Assembly: GCA_946122785.1 (NCBI GenBank)
Contig: CAMGYJ010000002.1
Location: forward strand, 19,132,492-19,196,491
Length of the DNA: 64,000 nucleotides
From: Linum tenue
Lineage: Eukaryota; Streptophyta; Magnoliopsida; Malpighiales; Linaceae
Reading direction: 5' to 3'
Positions 1 through 11,288 of this stretch are shown here, piece after piece. The translations under genes and the position numbers were made by a program. Below the pieces are notes generated by a model. It did no database searches. It saw only the letters and a list, made by a program, of their open reading frames with translations, and was not told the origin of the DNA. Every line of letters starts with the position of its first letter. The stretch's first letter is position 1.

Positions 1-1530
1 CGCTCGCACTGGGTTATGCGGCTAATGACGTTGGCTGCCAAGTCGTTAAAGTATCGAACCTCTTTGGAATTCCAGGCCAATTGGAACAATGGTGTTACTA
101 CGCCGTCTGTTGCGGTGAAGTGCTTAAAAGCATTGGGAAGCAAGAAATCACAACACGCTTTCACATCTGCAATATCCTTCTCCGAGAGGTCTGCGAGTCG
201 CGAGTGTAACCGCGGGTAGTTTTTTGAAAAGGCCAGAGGAATGGGCCATTGTTGTGCTAGGCCGAACTGGCGTGAGGCAAAGTGGGGATTGTAGACCTCG
301 ATACTGAGATCGTTCGAGGCTTCAGGGGCAAAGAGCATGTCTCTCGCCACTATCCAGCGAGTCCACTCTTCCACGTACCAGTTGTAGTCACCGAGGGAGG
401 CGTCTCCTTCTGGCGGTTTTTGGTTGAAAGCAAGCCTGAACGACGGAGGTCCAAACAGCCGAGCTTCAAATGGAGTAAAGCACTCGACGTCTCCGGCTTC
501 GTAAAAAACCGGGAAGTATGTAGCAAAGTCCTTTTTCAGCGGGGGAGCTTTGGCGTAGTAATGGCCATATGACAAGATCGCGGTATCGTGAGCCATGTCG
601 GCGGGGGCAGGCAACGAGCCCCGTACGGCAGGAAAATAAGCATATAACCACAGCTGCAACAACCAAAGAGGGCCCGCGCCGGTGACTTGCTTGGCCTCGG
701 TGGCTTTCTTGATTTGTTGGACGGTCAGGTACATACCCCGATAAAGGTGACATCACACCACTTCAGCAAGGTTCTCGCATTCCCCGGCATCAATTTGGTA
801 GGTGGAATTGATCGCTTGCACTGGTTGACCGCCGCCGGGACAGAGAATGAATTTGTTCAACCAGTAATGGATAAAGTAGGCCCGCTCCCCATCGGTGATC
901 GGTGCCGCAGGGTCAGTTGGAGAATTGGTGTTGTAGAGCGAGCGGTAGGAGCGATCAAAGGGAATAGGGTTATCACGGTTGAAAGGGAGTCTAGCGATGG
1001 TAGGAGAGCGATGACGAGAGAGGCCAGTTAACGCGACGACGTCAAGCAAGGTGATTGTCATGGTTCCAAATGGGAAACCGAAGCTATTGGATTCTGTGGA
1101 CCAAAAACATATGGCAGCTTTGAATAAATCGGCATCTGGCAGAGGAGGATGGGCACAAAGAGATAAGAAGCGATCTATGCCAGCATCCCTCCAATGAGAG
1201 ATAGTGGTTTCATCCGCAAGTAGGCGACAATACCATCTCACAAAAACTTGTCCAGAGAGAGCCCAGGAAGAGAGTGTTCGTTTCGGTTTCTGTTGGGCAA
1301 AGAACGGAGTTGGCGCGTGACGGAGCAGAAGCCTGGCTTGGGAAACAGGATAAACATCTAGCTTGTTTATGGACTCGTCGTCACGATCGGTTATGGCAGG
1401 GCCGTGCAAACCCGCACCCTTGTTCGTTAATGAAAGTGTGTCGAGTTCTATGGCGGGAGAGTTGTCTAGGTTCCGCCATCTTTCCTGGGGATCATCGATG
1501 CTGCATACATGGGCCGCGAGGTCGGGCGGT
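1..1530 (-). pseudogene. Plant mobile domain (PMD, MAIN/MAIL-like) gene, partial and with a premature stop
   Basis: The minus strand reads as a plant mobile domain protein (the transposon-linked family often named 'serine/threonine-protein phosphatase 7 long form homolog'). Seen: a block with FPFGTMTITLLDVVALTGL and YFIHYWLNKFILC, then, downstream in the same frame, GPLWLLQLWLYAYFP, which is typical of the domain core. The two parts are separated by one in-frame TGA at about 751-753, after NLAEVV and before CHLYRG. The frame then stays open to position 1, so the 3' end lies outside the window. At the 5' end the frame runs back to about 1530, where a TTTTCTTGGCAG acceptor-like sequence occurs; no convincing ATG is in frame. 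I infer a decayed transposon-borne or retired PMD gene. The alternative, a functional gene with a short unrecognised intron at the stop, is less likely because the frame continues unchanged. Confidence 0.75.
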
Positions 1531-2950
1531 GGTGGCCTGCCAAGAAAAGAACCAGGTATGTTCAGTCATTCTCATGATCGGAAGTGTAATTCCCGGTCAC
1601 TCGACGAGGCAAGTTGCGGCGGCATGGAAAGCGAAAGGGAGATAAAGCAACCAGTGTAAAACTACCAGGAGCAGGTACGTTATCGTTTGTTCACAAGGGC
1701 ATAATTGCATAAATAATATACGTACCAAAGGTAAAAACAAAACAATGAAGCAAGAACATATATATATGCATGCCATTATTCTCCCGCAAGTTTACGTGGG
1801 CATATGTACTAGCATCATCTACATGACTACATTTAATATTGTCGTGGAATGGCGAGTAACGAGAAGGGAGCAAGAAGTTCAGTACTGTTTTTGGGGAGGT
1901 GTGCGGCCGCCGGGAGCCATGTCGGTGCCGTGGTGGATGAGCGCCGGCTGTGTTTTGTATGCTTGAAGAAGAAGTTGGCGGCGGGCTGGCGAGTACTGTC
2001 GCAGGTTGTCAAGGGGGAATGGGGATTATGGCGGTGGCATGGTGGTTTATTTATAGAGAGGGTAGTCCCAACCCTGTATGGAGAAGGGTTGCATGATATG
2101 TTCGGTTGTGTTATTTCCTTGGTAGAAAAAGAATGAGACTGGGTAATGGGTTTGGGGTTCTAATGCCGCTGCGAGTTTGCAAAAGCGCCGTTGTTTGTAC
2201 AAAAAAAAATCGTAATGCTGGCAGTGCTGGTAGAGCAGCAAATACGTTGTTTTGGGCATTTAGTAGAAAAACAGCGCTGTTGAAGGCCAAACAAGGCTGC
2301 TGTTTTACTTGGACGCCAAAGAGAATCACAAGTCGAGTAGAACAGAATCGGCAAATAAAAAATAGAGACCTGATTCTCTACGTAAATCGCAAGCAGCAGT
2401 GGTGTTTGGTGGCTCAAGCAGCACCGGGGCTGCAATCATGTTCTGTTCCGTTTGGATAGGGACAAAAAAAAAAAAAATCAGCCAATTATGGTTTAGGACA
2501 ATATTCGATAGCATTGGTGGGTGCTACTTGCTGCAACGTTGCAATATTGGGAAAAGAACGCAGAAGCCAACGGATTTGGGGGTGAGTAGCAACGACGTTA
2601 AACAACAGACTTGTTTTGGCCAAAATTTGCTTGCAACAGTGTTATCGAGGGTTGATCAACTTGGCCATAGTGATGATCGTTCGTTCTCTCTTTTCTTCCT
2701 AAAATAGTCGCAATATTGTTTGGGCTTACTAATTGGTGATGAGAGTTGTGTGGCCTAGCATAGCCAACGAATTGGCTCATCAATATTGCAAAATTGCAAT
2801 GCCACTTCTGTCCAGAATCTCTTGGCCTCACGTGAGTAGTATAATATTTTTGGACAAAGTGGATTTAATCATTAAGAATTTTTAGGTGATTTAATTTGTA
2901 TCGACAACTTAGTTCATAAGAACTAGTTCTTATAAAATACGTTGTGGGGG
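1531..2950. other. Intergenic, no gene recognised
   Basis: AT-rich sequence with several short overlapping frames of low-complexity composition. None resembles a known protein. It holds an 18 bp perfect palindrome at 2916-2933. Confidence 0.5.
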
Positions 2951-3036
2951 GCATTGTTTACACCTAAAAATAATTTTGCTTTTAATATTGTCGGCTTCGC
3001 GAGATTAACGACGCCGGTGATAAACAATTTCAGCAG

Positions 3037-4440
3037 TGTTGACACCTAAAATTAATTTGGCCAGAATTAAATGCCGCGTTAATTAGTCTCGGCATTTAAT
3101 TCGATACCGCGGGTTAAAAAACGGTATCGTTTGGTGTTGAGCGGGGCCGCGGAAAATCAAAACGGTATCGCAAAGAAGCACAGCGGTACCGCAACACCGG
3201 AAACGACACCGCAGGCCGAAAATAAAAGGGCCGCACGTTTAATGAAGGTTGGAGGAGGGTTTTTGATTATTTAATTATTATTTTTTATTCCTTGTGAGAA
3301 GCGGCACCGCGGAGAGTTAAAACGGTACCGCAAGGAAGCTCAGCGGTGCCGCGGCATTGGAAACGGTACCGACAAACAAAAGGGGGCCGCGCAGGTGGTT
3401 TCTTGTTGGAGAAGGAGTTTTTTTTTCTAATTAATTATTATCTTCATTCCTTGTCGGAAGGGGAAAATCGGTACCGCATGGAGACAAGCGGTATCGCGGA
3501 GAGTTAAAACGGTACCGCGGATTTAAAAACGGTGCCGCGAGAGCCTGGTAAGCGGTACCGATCAATTAAAAATCATATCGGGCAAGTGACCAAAATTCAC
3601 CCGGCCCAATGCGAACGCCGACTGCGGCACGTCCCATGGATTAATATTTTTTGGCTATATCGGCGGTGTCGTTTAATTCAAAACGGTACCGTGAGTAAGC
3701 CCAACGGTACCGCGGATTAGCAAACGACAGTGTTTAAGTAAGAATCAATGTCGCAAAAAGGAAAAACAAACGGAGTTGTTGTGGCGCAGGTGATGTCGTT
3801 GGCTATAGTTAGTGATGACCAGATTAATTAACTAATATTGTTAATGATTATTTAGGACGGTGTCGTTAGTTGAAAACGATGCCGCAAGAGGAAAGAAACG
3901 ACATCGCGGATTATAAAACGATACCGCGAGTAGGCCAAACGATGCCGCAACAGTTAAAACGACAGTGTTAAAATTAAAACAGTGTCGCGAAGCTCAAAAG
4001 TTCAACGACATCGCGGGACGAGGAAACGATGTTGTTTAACTAAGAACGACGCCGAGGGGTGAAAGTTCGACGGCGAGTTAACAATGAGGGCTGGTCTAAT
4101 TAAGTAGTATTTTATTATTATTTTAGACGGTGTCGTTTAAGGAAAAGCAATGCCGCGAAAAAGTAAAACGACATCGCAGTAGTGATAAAAGTTTGGCCGG
4201 CCAAAGGCAACCCGCCAAGCCCAACGATGCCGCAAGAGTATAGAACGACGTTGTTTGACGGACTAACAATGTCATTGGTTAAACCGGGGCGGGGCAGTTG
4301 AGTCGGATTATAAAACGACACCGGTTGATGAAAGGCAATGCCGTGGTGTTGGTGAAACGGCATCGTTACATGGACAAGGGTGTAGGTCGTTTCGCCGAGT
4401 TTTCTGCAAAGCAAGAGCGGTTTCGAGGGCACGTGATTAT
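3037..4440. repeat. Field of dispersed GGTACC-type near-palindromic motifs
   Basis: A motif of the form AAAACGGTACCGCGG and its variants (CGGTATCG, CGGTGCCG, CGACATCG, CGATGCCG, CGGTGTCG) recurs roughly every 15-30 bases, a few dozen times in 1.4 kb. The left part (to ~3720) favours the GGTACC core; the right part favours GACATCG/GATGCCG cores. The field starts at TGTTGACACCTAAAATTAAT, which looks like the 5' end of a gypsy-type LTR, but no 5 bp target duplication or matching 3' end was found. It may be the U3 part of an old LTR. Confidence 0.6.
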
Positions 4441-5114
4441 CACGCAACAAAGAGGAAGTTACCTGCACGGTTGACAAGAGTGAAGACGTGGGAGACAAAG
4501 GCGCGAAGGCAGTTACTACGACGAAGAGAAGCGCGAAGTATAAAAATTTGGAAGAGAGAGAAGTTCGAGACGGCAAAATCAACTCACAAACTGCACCGCA
4601 GATTATCAGTTTTTCTCTCTAGTTTTCGTAGAACCGCTCTGTCAAAGACCTCCTTTGCAGAGTCGTAGTAGTCGTAGATCGTAGTCGTAGTTGCGGAGCT
4701 CTCCAGAGGAACCTCCATAGGAGTAGAGGTAACGTAACTTAGAACGCTCTTGGTTTGGTTTCTCGTTTCTCGTTGAACACCCTCGTTCGAACGTAGTTTG
4801 GAGAGGTGGTGAACCGAGTACGATTGTTTGATTAGAAGTCAAAGGTGCATCGATCAAATCAACGACGCCGACACCGGCGGCGGCCATTTGACGATCGTCT
4901 TGGTTTCTTCTTTAATCGATCAAATCAACGGCGCCGACATTCGGTGGTGGATATTTGACGGTTGTGATTGACGTGTGTTTTGTGTTTTTCTTGAAAACCG
5001 TGCGCAGTTAACACACGAGTTTCGCCAACGAAACAGAGTGTAATAGGAAGTCAGTCGTAAATTAACAAGTTCTCTTCCACTTCCATCTGTTTTCAGTTCT
5101 GTGGTAGGGATGGG
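4441..5114. repeat. Possible LTR-derived sequence with a short tandem duplication
   Basis: Contains iterated GTCGTAG triplet-like repeats near 4663-4695 and two copies of a ~50 bp segment starting ATCGATCAAATCAACG (4851 and 4915). No coding sequence recognised. Composition and the adjacent motif field fit the downstream part of a retroelement terminal repeat, but no boundaries support this. Confidence 0.35.
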
Positions 5115-5124
5115 GAATTCGTAG

Positions 5125-6308
5125 GCAAGTGACTAAGGAGGTTCCTTAGTCACTTGCCTAAGTCAATCTCAGCCTTTCAACCTCATTAAAATCCAATGGC
5201 TCCAATCAATTCAATTTAATGAAGGGTAATATAGTAACTGCATGATCTATGATTATTTTATTTTTTTAATAATTAATAACTAAAAGAAAAGCTGGCGCTT
5301 CACGTACTCCCCGCCGCAGCCCGACCAGAATTGCGCCGTCCTCCCGCCGTGCCAGGATTTCCGGCGGCCACTTTTTGTTGCATATCTCATCCATTTTTAG
5401 TCCCAGTGAGAGAAGAGGACACCAATTGGTGCATTTTGAGTCCCACAGAGAAAAGGCCACCATTCTTCTGGTGCGTCACAGAGAGAGATTTTGTACGGTT
5501 AGTATGCTTTGTAATGTTTGTACTGTTTGTCGGTTTATTTTGTAATGTTTGTACGCTTTGTTATTTTGTAATGTTTGTCGGTTTTTTTGTAATGTTTGTA
5601 AACTTTGTTATTTTTGTGCACCATGTTTATCATTTTTGTCAACCATGTTTGTAATGTTTTTTATCTCTAAAAAACAACCTCATTGACTTTTGGATAGAAC
5701 TCCTCTATATAGGGATGGAGCCTCCAAAGTCAACCCGGGTGTTTTTTCTAGGTCATATAGATTGTCGGTCTAGTTTGTCATTTTTGTCCACCATGTTCGT
5801 AATGTTTGTATGTCTAAAAAATAACCGGGTTGACTTTGAGACGGAGCCCTCTATATAGGGATCAAGCCTCCAAAGTCAACCCGGGTGTTTTACCAGTTTG
5901 TATGAATTTTTGGTCTAGTTTGTCATTTTTGTCCACCATGTTTGTATGTCTAAAAAACACCCGGGTTGACTTTGGGAAGGAGCCCCTCTATATAGGGATG
6001 GAGCCTCCAAAGTCAACCCGGGTGTTTTTTCTTTTTGTATGGTTTGTATTGTTTGTCGGTTTAGTTTGTATTGTTTGTACAGTTCATACGTTTGTAATGT
6101 TTGTAAATCTGTTTGTATGTTTTGTCGCTCTAGTTTGTATTGTTCGTATGTTTGTATGGTTTGTACTGATTGTAAATCCGGTTTGTATACTTCATAATTT
6201 TCCATAATACCCAAACTACCCGTCATTAATTAAATAGCCCTTCCCACTTTTTAACCATTGGATTGAAGTGTCCAGATCTAATGGCTAGTAGTCATGGGAT
6301 CCGCTCTC
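5125..6308. mobile_element. Mutator-type non-autonomous element, hairpin family copy A
   Basis: 1184 bp element flanked by a perfect 10 bp duplication (GAATTCGTAG at 5115-5124 and 6309-6318). The left end has the palindrome GTGACTAAGG...CCTTAGTCAC. The right end finishes GGATCCGCTCTC, identical to copy C. The interior has a TTTGTAATGTTTGTA-rich region and three hairpin units (near 5670-5747, 5815-5892 and 5952-6030), each with CTATATAGGG in the loop. The third has a perfect 24 bp stem (5952-5975 with 6007-6030). The left terminal repeat is shorter than in copies B and C. No transposase is encoded. Assignment to Mutator rests on the duplication length and terminal-repeat style. Confidence 0.8.
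5952..6030. repeat. Perfect 24 bp stem hairpin with TATA-like loop
   Basis: The arms at 5952-5975 and 6007-6030 are exact reverse complements (core CACCCGGGTTGACTTTGG). The 31 base loop contains CCTCTATATAGGG. It is the best preserved of three units in this element; two related units lie in copy C (about 45975-46054 and 46121-46200). Confidence 0.85.
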
Positions 6309-6318
6309 GAATTCGTAG

Positions 6319-7194
6319 CATAGCGAGTAACCAGAAATAGCAGGATCCCATGAGCCATGGTAATGTGCAGAAATACGACCTTCTAATGACTAATGCACTT
6401 GGCTCTATCCTTCTTCCTTGAGTAACCCTTTGTAACACACATTATGTTGGCCTCCAAATAATGCCTGCTATTCAGGCTAATCTTTTCTTCAGCTCTTGGT
6501 GTTGTCAGTTGGTTGTACTCATTCAGTTACCAAACTGGTAAATAACTATATATATAATTAATTAGGTTTGTCAAATTGTTGTTATTTCTATGGTATAGAA
6601 TTAGGGTTTTTTGTTGGACGGGTTTGGTCATTAAATTTGTTATTAATATTTTAAGTGTTGTGGTGTGCTGATTGGACAAAACTAATGATTTTTTGGATAG
6701 AGATGGAAGGAATGACTATATTGTTATTCTATCAAACATATGTTACTGAAACGTGCAAAATGAAAGGTTTGTGATCGTTTCGTACAAAGTGAATAGGTTT
6801 ATGACCTTTTATGCTAATTATCCTCAAAATAACACATCAAAATCGGTTGATCCATCCAGTCTTGTACTCGCGCATAATATTACTCTACTTGACCCACGCT
6901 TAATGGAGGGAAAGAATGGCTATTTGAGATACCCACCCCGCCCGACCTCATTGTCATCACTAATTTGAGATATTTTTTTTATGGCTGATGAAATGAATCC
7001 TCCAATAATATATATATAGTAGATTTTTGTCTACTTTTCTCTAATTTAAATTTGAGTGAAAGTAGGAATGATATTTTTGTCTTTACAATTAATTAATTAT
7101 TTCGTATAAAAATGTCAATATTAGGATTTGAACCCGGATCTCTTCAAACAAATACAGCAATCGCGGTCAATTACACTAAATAAATTTTTTGTCT
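6319..7194. other. Intergenic; possible SINE-like stretch at its right end
   Basis: No gene recognised. On the minus strand, about 7185-7110, there is a tRNA-like pol III B box (GGTTCAAATCC) with a weak A-box-like TAGTGTAATTG about 40 bases upstream, as in tRNA-derived SINEs. No body or tail could be defined, so this is only a hint. Confidence 0.3.
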
Positions 7195-7204
7195 TTTTAA
7201 AATA

Positions 7205-8975
7205 GACTTAATTCACCTGCATAGCCATAACTTTCACGATTTTGACAATTATAGCCACTTTTCAAAAAATACACAATGGTAGCCACATTTTAAAAATTCG
7301 TTTGACAAAATTAGCCATTTTCGTTAGAATCTTTAACACCGTTAACAAGATGTTGATGTGGATGTCACCTTAGCTCCCACATCAGCTCCAACACACCGAG
7401 TCATGCCACCTGACTGCCACGTCAGATTTTGAATTGAAATGAATAATTTAATTTTCATAAAACACTCATGGTTTCCAAACCCCATCCTCTCCGGAGCTCC
7501 GAACTTCTCCGCCAATCAACGACGATCAGATCTAGGTTTCCAAAACCCAATTCTCCTACCACACCCACCACCTCCATTATCGACCAGAGTGAAGATGAAA
7601 ACATCAAAACACTGCCTCGTCGCCGCACCCACCAATATAGCTGCCGCGAGGAAGTTTTGTCTCCTCCGACTGCTCCAACTTTCCAGATCTAGCAAAACCA
7701 GAGCTCAGAGCTCTGCCCCTTCAATGGCGGTTCTCAAAACCGATTTCTGGTTACCCCTGCGGTGGAAATGAGAGTTAGGTAGGAGGAGAATAGCGGAAAC
7801 AGAGTAAGGAGGAGAGGCGGTGGATCGAAGGGAGCGGCGGTGGAGGAGGATTGACGGATGACGGACGAGGGAGGGTTTCAAATTTGGGGCTTTTTTTTTG
7901 TTTTCCATGGAGAGGATTTCGTGAGAAATATAGGGTTCCCATCTGGAGGGAATGAGCTCTAGCAGCCAGAATCAGGGCCAGATCTTGGGCGCCGCTCTCT
8001 CCTTCTATTGTTCTCCCTCTGCCGTTGTCGCCGTTCCATCGAACGTCATCGTTTCTTCTGCTTCCAGCGATGGTGCAGCCTAAAGTGGGATGGATGTGAT
8101 TGACAAAGAGAGATCTGGAGTGAATGAAGGCTTTGATCGATGGAGGGAAGGGAATGATGGTCTGATGAAGTGGTTGGGTTCGTTGACTGGTTGGAGTGAA
8201 CAAAGAAGAATAAGAGGGAAGTAAGGTGGGGAAGCGGCAAAGTTGGGGAACCTCGGAGCTCTCCCTCTTTCTCCCCTCGTCGTACCAAATCCCAAAACCC
8301 ACAAGAATCCATCTCCTAGTAATCCGATTGCGACCTAGAAACCTCACCATTTATCCCTCTCATCTTCCTCTCTCCACATCACACCACCGGCCCCACGACG
8401 ACGAATAAAGAAGACTAGATCTAATAAGCTTCAAAGCCAGCTCTAGCGCGACTGTAATCGGAGGGACGGAGGAGCAATATGCTCTTTCTCGACGACGCCC
8501 CAGATCTAGCGCTGATAACTCGAGTAAGCGAAGATGGGTCGTTCTCCCATTGCTAGGGATTTGACAACGGCGGTGGCAGCGGATCCTAGGAACTCAACGA
8601 TGGCAGAGGGTGGCGGCGCTTAGTAATCGGAGAAGATAAAGAAGATGAAGAGAGACAATCTTCGGGGGAGATGAATCAGCGAACGAACGGGATGAAGAGT
8701 AAAGTGGGGGACAGGGGGCAGATAGTTTCAACTCCTTTTTCTTTGCTTTATTTTTATTTATTTATGTAATTAATTAATTTAATAAAAAGGGAACATTTCC
8801 ACCTGTAATTGTTTTTTACGAAAAGTTGCCATGTGATCAAAAAACGTTAGTCCAGTCAGCATATCTCACTGTACCGTTAAAGTTATTAACGGAATGGCTA
8901 TTTCTGTGTATTTTTCAAAAAGTGACTATATTTATCAAAATCGTGAAAGTTATGGCTATGCAGGTGAATTAAGCC
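7205..8975. mobile_element. Mutator-type non-autonomous element with ~70 bp terminal inverted repeats
   Basis: The left end (GACTTAATTCACCTGCATAG) and the reverse complement of the right end (GGCTTAATTCACCTGCATAG) match for about 70 bp with few differences. Flanks are near-identical 10-mers TTTTAAAATA (7195-7204) and TTTTAATATA (8976-8985), read as a diverged target duplication. The interior (about 7450-8700) is richer in GC than the flanks and could contain captured genic DNA, but none of its frames resembles a protein I recognise. Confidence 0.75.
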
Positions 8976-8985
8976 TTTTAATATA

Positions 8986-10112
8986 AAACATTCACGAAGT
9001 GACATAGTGAAAATCAGAGGACTTTTCATCATGATTAGCAAACCCTCTAAGTCTAACGTATGTATTTTTATGGTGCTTGATACTGCAATTTTCATAACAG
9101 AGTTTCATGTAGTTTCTCAATTCTAAAATCACTACTCTCTCCTTAATTTTCACTAAAGGTAAATTGGTAATTGGCCAACATGGAAGAAACTAATTCTATT
9201 AATACGTGTTGTGTCCTTGCATTTTTCAATTTATATTTAAATTTGTACTTTTTTATCTTTGTTCTTATCTCTTTCTAACTTCCTCTGAAATTCCCTCCAT
9301 CGTGCAATAGTTTGAGCCCCTTTCACTTCACAGTACAATGCCGTCTTTCAAAATCAATCTTCCGGTTTCTTGGCACTACGATTTCATTCTTGGTGATTTA
9401 AACAGAGCAAATAAAAGATTTCAACTCTGATATCAATCCATGGCGAATAGAATGGAGTTCAATAAACAAAGTGCAGAAGGAGGATTAGAAGTTGAATTTT
9501 TGGTTGAAACATACGCCTCTTGAGATTGAAGATAGAGTGGATAAAAATTTTATTGTACAAACGGAGAGTGGTGACTATTGGATCTTTAGGTTTATGATTT
9601 TTGAAGCTATCACAACCTAATTCTATCTTAAAACAAGGAATCATTAATTGATTTACTGAAGTAGGTCGGTCGACTCTTAATTCAACCTACTGGAAATGAT
9701 AGAAAAGGAGTGTCCAATTTTGTTCCTTATTATTTTGATCCTTATTATTTTGATCGAGTCTATTAGTATATTGGAGGTAACCCTAATTTGGCGTTTGCTC
9801 TCAAGTTGTGATGGTCCTCTCTTAGCTGAGTTGTTAGCCTATAGTTGACTTGAATCAACAACTCTTCGTTTCTTTTTTAATTAGTGACATATTGTTTCTA
9901 AAAGGAGAGCATTGAACCTTTATGTATGATTGCGAGGTTTAAGATTTAGTTTCAAACTATCTATGGTTCGTGAGGAAATTTCAGTGAGCTTTTATACACT
10001 ATCTTTCTTGACAATCAACTAACCAATAGCATTTTACCGGGGACTTAGTTATCATTATGAAAATGAGATCAATAATACATTTTTATATTTTTTCAAATGT
10101 TTGATCTATATA
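8986..10112. other. Intergenic, nothing recognised
   Basis: AT-rich DNA without a credible coding frame, RNA gene or bounded repeat. Confidence 0.5.
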
Positions 10113-10121
10113 TTATTTCTT

Positions 10122-10461
10122 GGTTAATGTCTATTTTTATCCAAACCTTTTTTAGATTCTTTTATATTATCCAAATCTATCGAAATACTAAGAACTGGCC
10201 AAATGTTAACTACCGGTTAGCAATTTTGTTAGTAATATTGACTGGACAACATGATACTGACTTGGAAGAGACACATGAAGGTCACCATTTCAAAATTTTA
10301 GTATTTTAACTAAGAAAATAGTTACAAAATTATTAACGATACCATAAAAAGGCTAATATTTTGATGCATTACGAAAGATTTGGCTAATTAATAGCATTTT
10401 AATAGGTTTGGATAATATAAAAGAATCTGAAAAAGATTTGGATAAAAATTTGACATTACCC
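10122..10461. mobile_element. Small MITE with 9 bp target duplication
   Basis: A 340 bp element with ~80 bp terminal inverted repeats (left GGTTAATGTCTATTTTTATC, right reverse complement GGGTAATGTCAAATTTTTAT). It is flanked by the perfect duplication TTATTTCTT (10113-10121 and 10462-10470). Nine-base duplications suggest the Mutator superfamily. Confidence 0.8.
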
Positions 10462-11138
10462 TTATTTCTTTATGTATCTTATCGATCGAAGGATTGTTAA
10501 TAAAATTAAACGGGTTGATAGATTTAAACGTAACATAAAAATATACATAATCAAATATGAATATTCCGGCTAACGAGCCAAGTTATAAGCTAGTTAGCAA
10601 GGATTGTCAGTTACATGGGCTCACAAGCTAAAATCTCGATGAAACTAACGACCTTACATCTTTCCGAAAATGGAAGCCCATATAGTTAGTCATCATATTT
10701 TATATGGTTTAATTGCAAGTTTGGTCACTCGAATTGCTACAAAATTTCACGTTTGGTCGCTAAAATTGGTTTATTCCATTAGTAGTCACTTAAATTAGTT
10801 GAAGAATCCAAGTTCGGTCACTCTCCGTTAACTTCCGTTAGACTCCGTTAATGACGACCGTTAAGTGATGACATGGCTAACATAAAATCACAGTCAGCAT
10901 ATTTTAACCCTAAAAAATGACTACCCAACGCGCCACGTCAGATTTGCCCGCCATGTCACCCTTCCTTACCCAACCCGCAAACCAACCCAATAGTCGACCC
11001 AACCCCAAACCCTACCCCCGTGAATCTGAAAAGTAAAATCGACAACCCCTGCTGCTCGCTCATCTTCCTCTCTGCGGCGGCCCAAACAGATCCCAACCCG
11101 CAACTTCCATTCAGGGGGTTGTTCATCTCGTTCCGCGT

Positions 11139-11288
11139 TTACTTTTCAGATGAGCGAGCGTCCATTAGTGATTTGTCCATCATCACCGGAATGTTTGGAG
11201 GAGCCACAGGTCTGTCCTTGCCGAAGTATATCCGCTTAGACAGCTTCAGCCCGTCCTCAATTGATCTCGCGAAATCCGCCGCCATCAT
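11139..11288 (-). pseudogene. Captured 5' gene fragment in left arm (VIT/vWA, ITIH-like N-terminus)
   Basis: A 49-codon frame starting at a double ATG and reading ADFARSIEDGLKLSKRIYF then GKDRPVAPP. From memory this resembles the N-terminus of plant inter-alpha-trypsin-inhibitor heavy chain-like (VIT-vWA) proteins. It lies inside the terminal arm of the composite transposon, so it is read as a Pack-MULE capture of a first exon. It ends at a TAA soon after the recognisable part. The second copy is in the right arm. Confidence 0.5.

Noticed and set aside
3037..5074. A complete solo LTR from TGTTGACACC to TTAACA
   Set aside because: The start and end words fit, but the 5 bp flanks (AGCAG and AGTTC) do not match, so the boundary is not supported.
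7110..7185. tRNA gene on the minus strand
   Set aside because: Only a B-box-like word is convincing; no cloverleaf could be drawn. Kept as a weak SINE hint only.
7775..8350. 191-codon minus-strand frame inside the element at 7205
   Set aside because: Ser/Pro/Arg-rich composition with no domain; probably chance in GC-richer transposon interior.
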